In this document: positions 1 to 8,189 of the stretch, one piece after another | How the letters are laid out: every line of letters starts with the position of its first letter | Numbering within the stretch: the stretch's first letter is position 1 | From: Nocardioides dongkuii | Lineage (GTDB): Bacteria; Actinomycetota; Actinomycetes; Propionibacteriales; Nocardioidaceae | Assembly: GCF_014127485.1 (NCBI RefSeq) | Contig: NZ_CP059903.1 | Span: forward strand, 3,842,001-3,906,000 | Direction: 5' to 3' | Length of the DNA: 64,000 bases | The notes under the pieces: model-generated | Told to the model about the DNA's origin: nothing | Seen by the model: the letters and a program-made list of their open reading frames with translations, nothing else | Database searches by the model: none | Translations under genes and position numbers: made by a program

Positions 1-56
1 TGCTTACAGTGACCTGGGTCACATCCGCACCCGCGTCCTGCTCGGAGGAGAACGCC

Positions 57-1742
57 ATGTCCACGACCGCCTCGCCCGCCGCACCGCCCACCCTCCAGCC
101 GTCCCTCGACCGCCGCCGCCTGCTCGCGGCGGCGGGCCTCGGGGGCCTCGCGACCGCCGCCGCCTCCGGCGAGGCGTACGCCGCACCCGGGCTCGACCCG
201 ATGGACCTCAGCTTCGACATCGTCGACACCCAGCGCCCGCGCGACCTGGTCGCCGACCGGTTCGTCGAGCTGCGCGACCGGTTCGGGGGCCGCGGCCCGC
301 GCTACACGGTCCTCTCGCCCAGCGACCAGCCCGGCCGCGTACGCCGTCGCGACGGCCGGCTCGAGATCGGCGGCCGCGACCCGCACTTCACGCTGCTGCG
401 CTCGACGACCGGGCAGCGGGCGCCGTACGCCTCGGTCGTGGTGCAGGTGGCCTCGATGTCCGGCGACGACGAGCGCGACCGCGTGTACGCCGGGCTGGTG
501 GCGGACGCGGGCGACCACGTCCTGGCCTGGTACGACGCGGCGACGGGCCGCGCCGGCATCGACGTCTCCGTCGACGGCGTGGTCACCGAGCTCGGCAGCG
601 CCGAGGCGCCGGCCCTGACCGGGGGGTTCCGGATGGCGTTCAGCCTCACCAGCAGCACGGTCGTGGTGTTCGTCGAGGGCGGCGAGGGCCTCCAGCCGCT
701 CGTGCAGGCCCGCCTCGACGACCACGTCGACCTGCGGCGCCCGGCGCTGCTGGCCCGCTACCGCAACGGCTTCGGCGCCGAGTCGGGATCGGGACGCACC
801 GAGCTCGCCGCAGTCGAGGCGGGCTACTTCGGCGAGCTCGGCCTGCGTGACCCGCACCTGGTCACCCGCGCCGACGGCACGCCGTACCTCCGCGACGGCA
901 AGGCCTACCTCACCTTCACCCAGGCGGGGCTGGCGTTCTTCGAGACCGCCCACTGGGGCGTGTGGACCCTCGACCTGCGCACCTTCGAGCTCGAGCAGGT
1001 CGCCAATCTGTTCTTCCGCCGCGAGGGGCTCGACGCCGTGCTCGGCGACCACGCCGGGCACCTGGTGCTCGACGAGCGCAACGACCGCTGGATCGTCACC
1101 AACAGCACCTGGGGCGACTTCTCGTTCGAGGGCGTCGAGATCAACTACACGACCGTCTCGACCCGCCGTGACCTGCTCTCCGGGGTGCACGTGCTCCGCA
1201 CCAGGCGCCTCCCGCTGCCGCTCGCCGACCTGCCCAGCGAGGCCGTCGGCCAGTGGGACCCGCACGTCGTCCGCATCCGCGGCCGCTGGTACGTCGCGTT
1301 CGTCAACGCGCGGGCGTTCTTCAACTTCTACCCCGCCCTGGCGCGCAGCGCCCGGGGCGCCGACTTCGACGACGGCCTCCGGCTCGTGGGCGCCGACGCC
1401 GACAAGGTCGAGACCGAGGGCACGGTGATGCAGAAGTTCGGCGACTCCTGGTACGTCCTGGCCAGCAACGGCGACGCCTCGCCGGAGGAGATCCGCGGGC
1501 AGTACCCCGTCTACGACCTGCAGATGGACCAGGTCGGCGTGCTGGACGCCCCGCACCCGACCAACATCCCGTGGCCGATGGTCATCCCGGTGCCGACGCG
1601 CAACGGACGCACGCGGTGGCTGATCGTGACCTTCAACGGCACCCAGTTCGAGGAGCCGCTGCTGGGCTACGGCACCCACGGAGACGTCGTGGTGATGGAG
1701 GCCGATCGCACCACCCGAGGCAGGCAGTTCCCCCGTCGGTGA
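57..1742 (+). CDS. Tat-exported beta-propeller protein, glycoside-hydrolase-like, function unassigned
   Basis: This 561-aa protein starts at an ATG with a GGAGGAG ribosome site 6 nt upstream. Residues 19-23 are RRRLL, followed by an Ala/Gly-rich hydrophobic stretch and AYA-A near residue 42, which is a Tat signal with a signal peptidase I site. Residues ~45-270 look like a beta-sandwich. The rest has repeated blocks typical of five-bladed propellers of the GH32/43 type: LGLRDPHLV, WGDF, WDPHVV, NIPWP and GYGTHGD. I cannot assign a substrate. A paralogue without a signal peptide lies at 12791-14050 and shares all of these blocks. A periplasmic or extracellular glycan-acting role is inference. 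Confidence 0.75.
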   Translation: MSTTASPAAPPTLQPSLDRRRLLAAAGLGGLATAAASGEAYAAPGLDPMDLSFDIVDTQRPRDLVADRFVELRDRFGGRGPRYTVLSPSDQPGRVRRRDGRLEIGGRDPHFTLLRSTTGQRAPYASVVVQVASMSGDDERDRVYAGLVADAGDHVLAWYDAATGRAGIDVSVDGVVTELGSAEAPALTGGFRMAFSLTSSTVVVFVEGGEGLQPLVQARLDDHVDLRRPALLARYRNGFGAESGSGRTELAAVEAGYFGELGLRDPHLVTRADGTPYLRDGKAYLTFTQAGLAFFETAHWGVWTLDLRTFELEQVANLFFRREGLDAVLGDHAGHLVLDERNDRWIVTNSTWGDFSFEGVEINYTTVSTRRDLLSGVHVLRTRRLPLPLADLPSEAVGQWDPHVVRIRGRWYVAFVNARAFFNFYPALARSARGADFDDGLRLVGADADKVETEGTVMQKFGDSWYVLASNGDASPEEIRGQYPVYDLQMDQVGVLDAPHPTNIPWPMVIPVPTRNGRTRWLIVTFNGTQFEEPLLGYGTHGDVVVMEADRTTRGRQFPRR

Positions 1743-2410
1743 GGCCGGCGGCGGAGGTCCTGTGCGTCCCGGGAGTGGGTCTCGACGCCGCGGCGTGGCG
1801 ACCCACCCTCGACGGCCTGCCGCAGTGGCCGTCCGCCGTCGCCGTGCTGCCGGGGTACGGCGCCCGTCGGCGCCCCGGTGAGCCGCTCGACCCCGTCGCG
1901 CTGGGGCGCCGGGTCGCCCGCGAGCGGCTGGCCGGGCGGTCCGGCGTCGTCCTGGTGGGGCACTCCGCGGGCTGCCAGGTGGCGGTCGAGGCCGCCCGGG
2001 CCGCGCCCGGCTCGGTCGCCGCGGTGGTGCTGATCGGCCCCACCACGGACCCGCGGGCGCGGTCCTGGCGGCGGCTGGTGGTCCGCTGGCTGCGCACCGC
2101 CGCCCACGAGCGCCTCTGGCAGGTGCCGACGCTGGTCCGGTCCTACACCCGCACCGGTCCCCGCCACCTCCTCGCCGCGCTGGGCGCGGCGCGGCACCAC
2201 GACGTCCGCGCGGCCGTGCGGGCGCTGGACCGCCCCGTGCTGGTGGTCCGCGGCCCGCGGGACCGGATCTGCCCCGCCGACTGGGCGAGCGAGCTCGCGT
2301 CGTACGGCGCCCCGGGGTCGCGCGTCGTGACGCTGGCGGCCGGGGCGCACATGGTCCCGCTGACCGACGGACCGGCGGTGGCGGCCGTGCTGCGTGAGGT
2401 CCTCGGCTAG
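1739..2410 (+). CDS. alpha/beta hydrolase
   Basis: This is a 223-aa single-domain alpha/beta hydrolase. The nucleophile elbow is GHSAG with Ser76; Asp175 (RGPRD) and His204 (GAHMVP) complete the predicted triad. The GTG start overlaps the upstream stop as GTGA, so it is translationally coupled to the Tat-exported protein. It has no signal peptide and should be cytoplasmic. Its 3' end overlaps the stop of the convergent histidine phosphatase by two bases. The substrate cannot be read from the sequence; coupling suggests a shared pathway with the upstream propeller protein. Confidence 0.8.
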   Translation: MRPAAEVLCVPGVGLDAAAWRPTLDGLPQWPSAVAVLPGYGARRRPGEPLDPVALGRRVARERLAGRSGVVLVGHSAGCQVAVEAARAAPGSVAAVVLIGPTTDPRARSWRRLVVRWLRTAAHERLWQVPTLVRSYTRTGPRHLLAALGAARHHDVRAAVRALDRPVLVVRGPRDRICPADWASELASYGAPGSRVVTLAAGAHMVPLTDGPAVAAVLREVLG

Positions 2411-3039
2411 CTGCGGAGCACCGGCAGCAGGTCGGCGGCCGGCTCGGAGTACTCCACCCGCACAACGTGGTCCCCCGCGAACCGCAGCGAGGTGACCGAG
2501 CACAGGCTGCACTGCCGGCGGCGGGGGTCGTGCACCCGGCTCCGGCCCTCGAGGTGCCGCCGGGTCGCCCAGATCGGCAGCTGGTGGGAGACCAGGACCG
2601 CCTCGTGGCCGCGGGCGGCGTCCCGGGCGGCCGCCACCGCCAGCAGCATCCGCGCCACGACCTCGGCGTACGGCTCGCCCCAGGAGGGCCGCACCGGGTT
2701 CCACAGGTAGCGCCACGCCGCGGGGTCGCGCAGCACGCCCCGCCCGCCGGCGAGGCGCCGGCCCTCGAGGTGGCTGCCGGCCTCGACGGCGCGGTCGTCG
2801 GCGACGACCTCGAGACCCCGCCGGTCGGCGAGCGGCTGCGCGGTCTGGCGGGTGCGCTCCAGGGGTGAGGCGCACACGTGGCGGACGTCGCGCTCGCCGA
2901 GCACCTCCGCGACCCGGGCGGCCATGGTGTGGCCGAGCCCGGAGAGCGGGAAGCCCGGGAGCCGGCCGTAGAGCAGCCCGGAGGGGTTGTGCACCTCGCC
3001 GTGGCGCACGAGGTGCACCGTGGTCAGCTGTTCCGCCAC
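2407..3039 (-). CDS. histidine phosphatase family protein (phosphoglycerate mutase-like)
   Basis: This 210-aa protein has the LVRHGEV motif (catalytic His13), a second arginine in LERTRQTA, and the distal histidine in VSHQLPI, which define the histidine phosphatase superfamily. A GTG start is chosen because an AAGGGG-like ribosome site lies ~7 nt upstream and the family motif begins right after it. It follows aftA on the same strand by 44 nt, so the two are probably co-transcribed. That placement raises the possibility that it dephosphorylates an intermediate of the arabinose-lipid pathway, but general phosphoglycerate mutase-like or housekeeping roles are equally compatible. Confidence 0.8.
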   Translation of the reverse strand: MAEQLTTVHLVRHGEVHNPSGLLYGRLPGFPLSGLGHTMAARVAEVLGERDVRHVCASPLERTRQTAQPLADRRGLEVVADDRAVEAGSHLEGRRLAGGRGVLRDPAAWRYLWNPVRPSWGEPYAEVVARMLLAVAAARDAARGHEAVLVSHQLPIWATRRHLEGRSRVHDPRRRQCSLCSVTSLRFAGDHVVRVEYSEPAADLLPVLRS

Positions 3040-3083
3040 CGGAATCCCCTTCCGTCGTCGCGCCTGTGTGTACCCGCCTGCCC

Positions 3084-4973
3084 TCAGGGCACCACGGCGA
3101 CCACGACGATCGGGCCGAGCTCCCGGCGGACGAACTCCGGGCCGCTGAACAGCTCGTCGGGGAAGGTCACCTGCTCCCGGCGGGTCCGGTCCGGGAAGTC
3201 GTCGACCATGAACGGCAGCACCAGCTCGTCCCCGACCCGGCGCAGCACCAGCCCGTCGACCTCGTCGAACCCGTTGTCGCGCAGCAGCCCGGCGGCACAG
3301 GCGGAGTCGTCGCACCGGGCGACCTCCTCGAGCAGCGCCACCCGGTCCTCGAACTGTCCGTTCGGGTGGGAGTAGATGCTCTTGTACGCCAGGAACCCCT
3401 GCACCGGGGTGGTCGCGAGCAGGTCGACCTGCGAGGTGACCAGCACCGCCTCGTCGAGGGGTACGTCGGGGCGCAGCTCGCGCCAGGCCGAGCGGACCTC
3501 GGCGACCGACGGGTCGTCGGGGTCGACGAACAGGGTCGGGTAGTAGGGGTCCTGCCCGACCGTCCCGCTCGGCACCGAGCCGTCGGGGTAGCGGGTCGTG
3601 TGCGCGAGCAGCGCGGGCGGACCGGTCACCCACAGGGTGGCGAGGTGGTGGCCGGCGTGCCCCCCGGCGAGGGCGGCGGCCAGGACCGGGACGAACGCCG
3701 CGGCCCCCCGTCGTACCGGCAGCCGTCCCCACCAGTCGATCAGCCCGAGGACCCCGCAGACGAGCAGGACCATCGTGAAGGCGTCGCGGGTCTTGAAGGC
3801 GAGCAGCCCGACGTCGTACCGCTCGCCGACGGCGCCCAGGGCGAGGGTGGCCAGCGTCCCGGCCACCGCGAGGGCCAGCGCGCCGGCCAGCTCGTGCGCC
3901 TCCCGGCGCCGTACCCACCGCCAGTCCGCCCAGGCGAGCCAGAGCGCCCCGACCAGGACCAGCACGCCGAGCGTGTCCAGCGCGTCGAGGGGCTCGACGA
4001 GCAGCGGCACCGGCGGCCGGTTGCCCTCCGGCACGGCGAACCGCAGCTGCAGGCTGTCGGCCGGCAGCCGCAGCCGGGCCACCAGGACCGGCAGCCAGGA
4101 GACCGCCGACACCGCCAGCCCCACCGCGCCGATGGCCAGGGCCCGCCGCCACGGCAGCGGCGACGGACGCCGGGCGGCGACGGGGCCGCGGCCGCGGGCC
4201 GTGTCGTAGCCGAGCGCGAGCACCGTCGCCACGCCGAAGGGCAGGAACCAGTAGGTGTGGACGAGCATCAGCAGCCCCAGCACCAGGCCCAGCCGCCACG
4301 CCGGCCAGCGCTCCACCCCCGGCGCGCGGACGTCGCGCACGGCCAGCAGCCACCAGGGCAGCAGGCAGGTCAGCACCAGCCACTCGTCGGGCTTCTGCGG
4401 GTGCGCGGTCCACACGCTCACCAGCCCGGCGACCGCGACCGCCGGGATCGGCCCGACGACCTGCCGCCAGAGCAGGTACGCCGCCACGGGCACGAGCACG
4501 GCGACGGCCAGCTGCACCGGCTTGACCGCCTCCCAGCCCTCGATCCCGCTCACCGCGGCGAGCCGGCCCTGCAGCCACCCCAGCGCCGGCGGGTAGTACG
4601 CCGGGAGGTCGGCGTACCCGTAGTCGACCAGCGCCGCCGTCTCGGCGTACCGGGTGGCCATCTGGGTGCGGAACGAGGAGTCCGCGAACAGCCCGGCCCA
4701 GCCCCACCGGGTGCCGTGCAGCGCCGCGGTGCCCGCGGTAGCGAGCAGGACCCCGGCCAGCACCACCCCGACGTCCGCCGCCCGCGCCCGCGATCGACGG
4801 GCCACGAGGGCGACCGCCGCCCCCGCCAGCCCGGCCGCGCAGGTGAGCCCCCAGGTCACCCGCTCGCGCCACACGTGCTCGACGACCCGGACGTCGAGCG
4901 CCGCGACGACGAGCGCCGCCGCGGCCGCACCGAGGGCTGTCGCGAGGAGCAGCAGCCAGGGCCGGAGCGGCAT
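3084..4973 (-). CDS. aftA: galactan 5-O-arabinofuranosyltransferase AftA-like (GT-C membrane enzyme)
   Basis: This 629-aa protein has about a dozen hydrophobic segments and a C-terminal extracytoplasmic domain. It matches mycobacterial AftA in length (~640 aa) and in key blocks: ADSSFRTQMATRYAET with LPAYYPPALGW after the second or third helix, and the closing LFSGPEFV...LGPIVVVAV. In mycobacteria AftA adds the first arabinofuranose residue to the galactan, using decaprenyl-phospho-arabinose. The donor-making genes ubiA, dprE1 and dprE2 are divergent next door, which supports the call. The ATG start has GAGGA ~7 nt upstream. The acceptor in this organism is unknown; it may not be a mycobacterial-type arabinogalactan. 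Confidence 0.8.
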   Translation of the reverse strand: MPLRPWLLLLATALGAAAAALVVAALDVRVVEHVWRERVTWGLTCAAGLAGAAVALVARRSRARAADVGVVLAGVLLATAGTAALHGTRWGWAGLFADSSFRTQMATRYAETAALVDYGYADLPAYYPPALGWLQGRLAAVSGIEGWEAVKPVQLAVAVLVPVAAYLLWRQVVGPIPAVAVAGLVSVWTAHPQKPDEWLVLTCLLPWWLLAVRDVRAPGVERWPAWRLGLVLGLLMLVHTYWFLPFGVATVLALGYDTARGRGPVAARRPSPLPWRRALAIGAVGLAVSAVSWLPVLVARLRLPADSLQLRFAVPEGNRPPVPLLVEPLDALDTLGVLVLVGALWLAWADWRWVRRREAHELAGALALAVAGTLATLALGAVGERYDVGLLAFKTRDAFTMVLLVCGVLGLIDWWGRLPVRRGAAAFVPVLAAALAGGHAGHHLATLWVTGPPALLAHTTRYPDGSVPSGTVGQDPYYPTLFVDPDDPSVAEVRSAWRELRPDVPLDEAVLVTSQVDLLATTPVQGFLAYKSIYSHPNGQFEDRVALLEEVARCDDSACAAGLLRDNGFDEVDGLVLRRVGDELVLPFMVDDFPDRTRREQVTFPDELFSGPEFVRRELGPIVVVAVVP

Positions 4974-5051
4974 CGACGTCCTCTTTTCCTCGATCCGGCG
5001 TTCAGGTCGTGATGACGGGGTACCCCGCGCCCTCACCTCTGGGAGGCAATC

Positions 5052-5996
5052 ATGGCCAGCACGTCGGAGCGGTGGCCCGTCCCCGTCGACGAGCGCGCCC
5101 TCGCCACCGCCTCCCGCGGCCGGCGCTGGTACGCCCTCCTGCTCGGCACCCGTCCCCGGCAGGCGCTGACCAAGAACCTCCTCGTGCTGACCGCCCCGGC
5201 CCTGGGCGGGCAGCTGCTGAGCGACGCCGCCGTGGTGCCGGGGACCCTGGTGGCCTTCGTCGCCTTCGTGACCCTCTCCTCCGCCGTCTACCTCGTCAAC
5301 GACGTGCGCGACGTCGAGCTCGACCGCTGCCACCCGACCAAGTCCCGGCGCCCGATCGCCAGCGGGGCGCTCCGCGTGCCGTTCGCCCTCGGCGGCGCCA
5401 TGGTGCTGGCGGCCGGCGGCCTGGGCCTGGCACTGTGGTGGTCGCCTGCGCTGGCCGTCGTCCTCCTGACCTACGTGCTGGTGCAGGCGGCGTACTGCAC
5501 CCACCTCAAGCACGTCCCCGGCGTCGACATGGTCACCGTCGTCAGCGGGTTCGTGCTGCGGGTGGTGGCCGGGGGCGTGGCCGCCGCCGTGGAGGTGTCG
5601 GTGCCGTTCGTGGTGGTGGTCGGGCTGGCGGCGCTGTTCATGGTCGCAGGGAAGAGGTACTCAGAGATGTGGATGCTCGGGGCGGCCGCCGGCACGCGGA
5701 GCAGCCTGGCCCGGTACTCCCTGCGGTCCCTGCGCGTCGTCTGGGCCCTCTCCGGGGCCTTCGCCGTCGTGGGGTACGCCGTCGCCGCGACCGGCCTGGC
5801 GCCGCTCGGGTCGGCGGCCGCGGCCTGGGCGATCGTCTCGGTCCCGCTCTTCGCCGCCGGGATGGCGCGCTACGCGCAGCACGTCCGGCTCGGCCGGGCC
5901 GGGTCACCGGAGCGCGTCGTCTACGGCGACTGGATCCTGCAGGTGCTCGGCGCGCTCTGGCTGGCGCCGCTCGTCGCGGCGGTCGTGCTCGCGTGA
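5052..5996 (+). CDS. ubiA: decaprenyl-phosphate phosphoribosyltransferase (DPPR synthase, UbiA family)
   Basis: This 314-aa integral membrane prenyltransferase-fold protein has the first aspartate motif NDVRDVELD followed by HPTKSRRPIASG, the signature of the Rv3806c subgroup, and a second motif region DMVTVVSGFVLR. It would transfer 5-phosphoribose from PRPP to decaprenyl phosphate, the first committed step of decaprenyl-phospho-arabinose synthesis. The ATG start has GGGAGG 5 nt upstream. Its stop overlaps the dprE1 start as GTGA, and dprE2 follows, so the three form one operon, divergent from aftA. No DPPR phosphatase of the PAP2 type is visible nearby. Confidence 0.87.
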   Translation: MASTSERWPVPVDERALATASRGRRWYALLLGTRPRQALTKNLLVLTAPALGGQLLSDAAVVPGTLVAFVAFVTLSSAVYLVNDVRDVELDRCHPTKSRRPIASGALRVPFALGGAMVLAAGGLGLALWWSPALAVVLLTYVLVQAAYCTHLKHVPGVDMVTVVSGFVLRVVAGGVAAAVEVSVPFVVVVGLAALFMVAGKRYSEMWMLGAAAGTRSSLARYSLRSLRVVWALSGAFAVVGYAVAATGLAPLGSAAAAWAIVSVPLFAAGMARYAQHVRLGRAGSPERVVYGDWILQVLGALWLAPLVAAVVLA

Positions 5997-7363
5997 GCGG
6001 GCCGACCACCGTCCGGCGCGCGCTCACCGGGTGGGGCCGGACCTCCCCCGGGGTCGCCGAGGTCGCCGGGATCCGGTCCCCGGAGGACGTCGTCGCGCTG
6101 CTGGCCACCGGGGTGCCCGGCCGCGGGGTGCTGCCCCGCGGGCTGGGCCGCAGCTACGGCGACGCGGCCCAGAGCTCCGGTGGCCTGGTGCTGGACATGA
6201 CCGGCTGCGACCGGGTGCTGTCGATCGACACCGAGCAGGCCGTCGTCCGGGTCGAGGCCGGGGTCGACCTAGACCGGCTGACCCGGGTCCTGCTCCCCCT
6301 AGGCCTCTGGCTCCCGGTCGTCCCCGGGACCCGGCAGGTCACGGTGGGCGGGGCGATCGCCGCGGACGTGCACGGCAAGAACCACCACGTCGCCGGGTCC
6401 TTCGGCGCGCACGTGCTCGAGCTGGACCTGGTCACCGTCGACGGGAAGACGCACACGCTGGGCCCCGACGGGCCCGACGCGGCGCTGTTCTGGGCCACGG
6501 TCGGCGGGATGGGCCTGACCGGGGTCGTCGTGCGCGCCACCCTGGCCTGCCTGCGCACGGAGACGTCGTACGCCGTCGTGGTCACCGAGCGCTGCCGGGA
6601 CCTCGACCACCTCCTCGAGCGCCTGGAGGAGGGCGACGACCCCGCGTTGCCGTACTCCGTGGCGTGGTTCGACGCGATGGCCCGCGGCCGGCGCCTCGGA
6701 CGGGCGGTGCTGACCCGGGGCCGGCTCGCGACCCGCGACGACCTGCCGCGGCGGCTGGCCCGCGACCCGGTGCGGCTCCCGCCCAGCGGCGGCGGACCGG
6801 CCTTCCCGGCCGTGCCCGCCGGCCTGGTCACCCGCGGGACGGGGATGGCGTTCAACGAGCTCTGGTACCGCAAGGCCCCCGCGCGGCCGACCACCGACGT
6901 GCAGGGGATCGGTGCGTTCTTCCAGCCGCTCGACGGGGTGCGCGACTGGAACCGGGCCTACGGCCCGCGGGGCTTCTGCCAGTACCAGTGCGTGGTGCCC
7001 TTCGCGGAGGTCGACGCCTTCCGCCGGGCGGTCTCCCTGATCGCCGCCTCGGGCCACCCCGCCTGCCTCAACGTGCTCAAGCGGATGGGCCCGTCGGGCC
7101 GGGGGCTGCTGTCCTTCCCCGCCCCCGGGTGGACGCTGGCGGTCGACGTGCCGGTCCGGCCCGTGCTGGAGCGGCTCTTCGGCCGGCTCGACGACCTGGT
7201 GCTCGCCGCCGGGGGACGCGTCTACCTCGCCAAGGACGCCCGGCTGCCCGGCGGCCACCTCGAGGAGATGTACCCGCGCCTCGGCGAGTTCCGCGCCGTC
7301 CGCGCCGCCGTCGACCCCGATGGCATCCTCGTCTCCGACCTCTCCCGCCGTCTGCTCGGCTGA
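5993..7363 (+). CDS. dprE1: decaprenylphosphoryl-beta-D-ribose 2'-oxidase DprE1
   Basis: This 456-aa FAD-dependent oxidase is close in length to the mycobacterial enzyme (461 aa). The FAD-binding half contains RGLGRSYGDAA, PGTRQVTVGGAI and HGKNHHVAGSFG; the substrate half contains FCQYQCVVP, SFPAPGW and YLAKDARL, whose lysine matches Lys418. It oxidises decaprenylphosphoryl ribose to the 2'-keto form that DprE2 reduces. Aligning the GWNVCVDF block of mycobacterial DprE1 (Cys387) gives GWTLAVDV here, so that position is alanine (residue 383). The GTG start overlaps ubiA by GTGA. Confidence 0.9.
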   Translation: MSGPTTVRRALTGWGRTSPGVAEVAGIRSPEDVVALLATGVPGRGVLPRGLGRSYGDAAQSSGGLVLDMTGCDRVLSIDTEQAVVRVEAGVDLDRLTRVLLPLGLWLPVVPGTRQVTVGGAIAADVHGKNHHVAGSFGAHVLELDLVTVDGKTHTLGPDGPDAALFWATVGGMGLTGVVVRATLACLRTETSYAVVVTERCRDLDHLLERLEEGDDPALPYSVAWFDAMARGRRLGRAVLTRGRLATRDDLPRRLARDPVRLPPSGGGPAFPAVPAGLVTRGTGMAFNELWYRKAPARPTTDVQGIGAFFQPLDGVRDWNRAYGPRGFCQYQCVVPFAEVDAFRRAVSLIAASGHPACLNVLKRMGPSGRGLLSFPAPGWTLAVDVPVRPVLERLFGRLDDLVLAAGGRVYLAKDARLPGGHLEEMYPRLGEFRAVRAAVDPDGILVSDLSRRLLG

Positions 7364-7385
7364 CCAGCCCTCCCAGGAGCCCTCC

Positions 7386-8144
7386 GTGATCGACGCCACC
7401 GGACGCCCGCAGTCCCTGCTGCTCCTCGGCGGGACCTCCGACATCGCGCTCGCCGTCGCCGAGGCGTACGCCGCCCGCGCCGCCGGGCTGCGGGTCACGC
7501 TCGCCGCCCGACCGACCCCGCGCCGCGACGAGGCGGTCCGCCGCCTCGAGCGCGCCGGCTGCCGGGTCGAGCCGGTCGACCTCGAGGCGCGCTCCCCCGA
7601 GTCGCAGGAGGCGGCGGTCCGCGCCGCGGCCGCGGGGGGCGACGTCGACGTCGCCGTCGTGGCCTACGGGCTCCTGGGCGACAACGAGAAGTCCTGGACC
7701 GACGTGGCCGCCGGGGTCGAGCTGGCCGAGGTCAACTACGTCGGGCCGCTCGCCGCCGGCATCGCCCTGGGGGAACTGGTCCGCGAGCAGGGGCACGGCG
7801 TCGTGGTCGCGCTCTCCAGCGTGGCGGGCGAGCGGCCCCGGCGCTCCAACTTCGTCTACGGCTCGACCAAGGCCGGCCTGGACGCGTTCTACACCGGGCT
7901 CGGCGAGGCGCTGCGCGAGCACGGTGGCCACGTCCTGGTCGTCCGGCCGGGCTTCGTCCGGTCGAAGATGACCGAGGGCCTGGACCCGGCGCCGCTCGCC
8001 ACCGACCCCGGTGCGGTCGCCGCCGCGGTCCTCGCGGCGGTCGACGCCCGCAAGGAGCAGATCTGGGTGCCCGGCAGCATGCGGGCCGTGATGTCGGCGC
8101 TCCGGCACGTCCCGCGCCCGATCTTCCGCCGACTGCCGATCTGA
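7386..8144 (+). CDS. dprE2: decaprenylphosphoryl-2-keto-ribose reductase DprE2 (SDR)
   Basis: This 252-aa short-chain dehydrogenase has the nucleotide site GGTSDIA near the N-terminus and the catalytic Ser / Tyr-x3-Lys set in SSVAG...VYGSTKAG. It reduces decaprenylphosphoryl-2-keto-ribose to decaprenyl-phospho-arabinose, working as a pair with DprE1. Length matches the mycobacterial protein (254 aa). The GTG start at 7386 is preferred because CCAGGAG lies 6 nt upstream; the upstream in-frame ATG would run back into dprE1. It follows dprE1 by 22 nt in the same operon. Confidence 0.88.
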   Translation: MIDATGRPQSLLLLGGTSDIALAVAEAYAARAAGLRVTLAARPTPRRDEAVRRLERAGCRVEPVDLEARSPESQEAAVRAAAAGGDVDVAVVAYGLLGDNEKSWTDVAAGVELAEVNYVGPLAAGIALGELVREQGHGVVVALSSVAGERPRRSNFVYGSTKAGLDAFYTGLGEALREHGGHVLVVRPGFVRSKMTEGLDPAPLATDPGAVAAAVLAAVDARKEQIWVPGSMRAVMSALRHVPRPIFRRLPI

Positions 8145-8176
8145 GCGGGATTCCGCGCCCCGGGCGACCCGCTGGG

Positions 8177-8182
8177 TACCGT
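8177..8182 (+). promoter_or_regulatory. -10 hexamer TACCGT, predicted leaderless start of the GTPase gene
   Basis: TACCGT ends 7 nt before the ATG and no ribosome site is present, so transcription should begin at or next to the start codon. Confidence 0.5.
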
Positions 8183-8189
8183 TCGGGCC

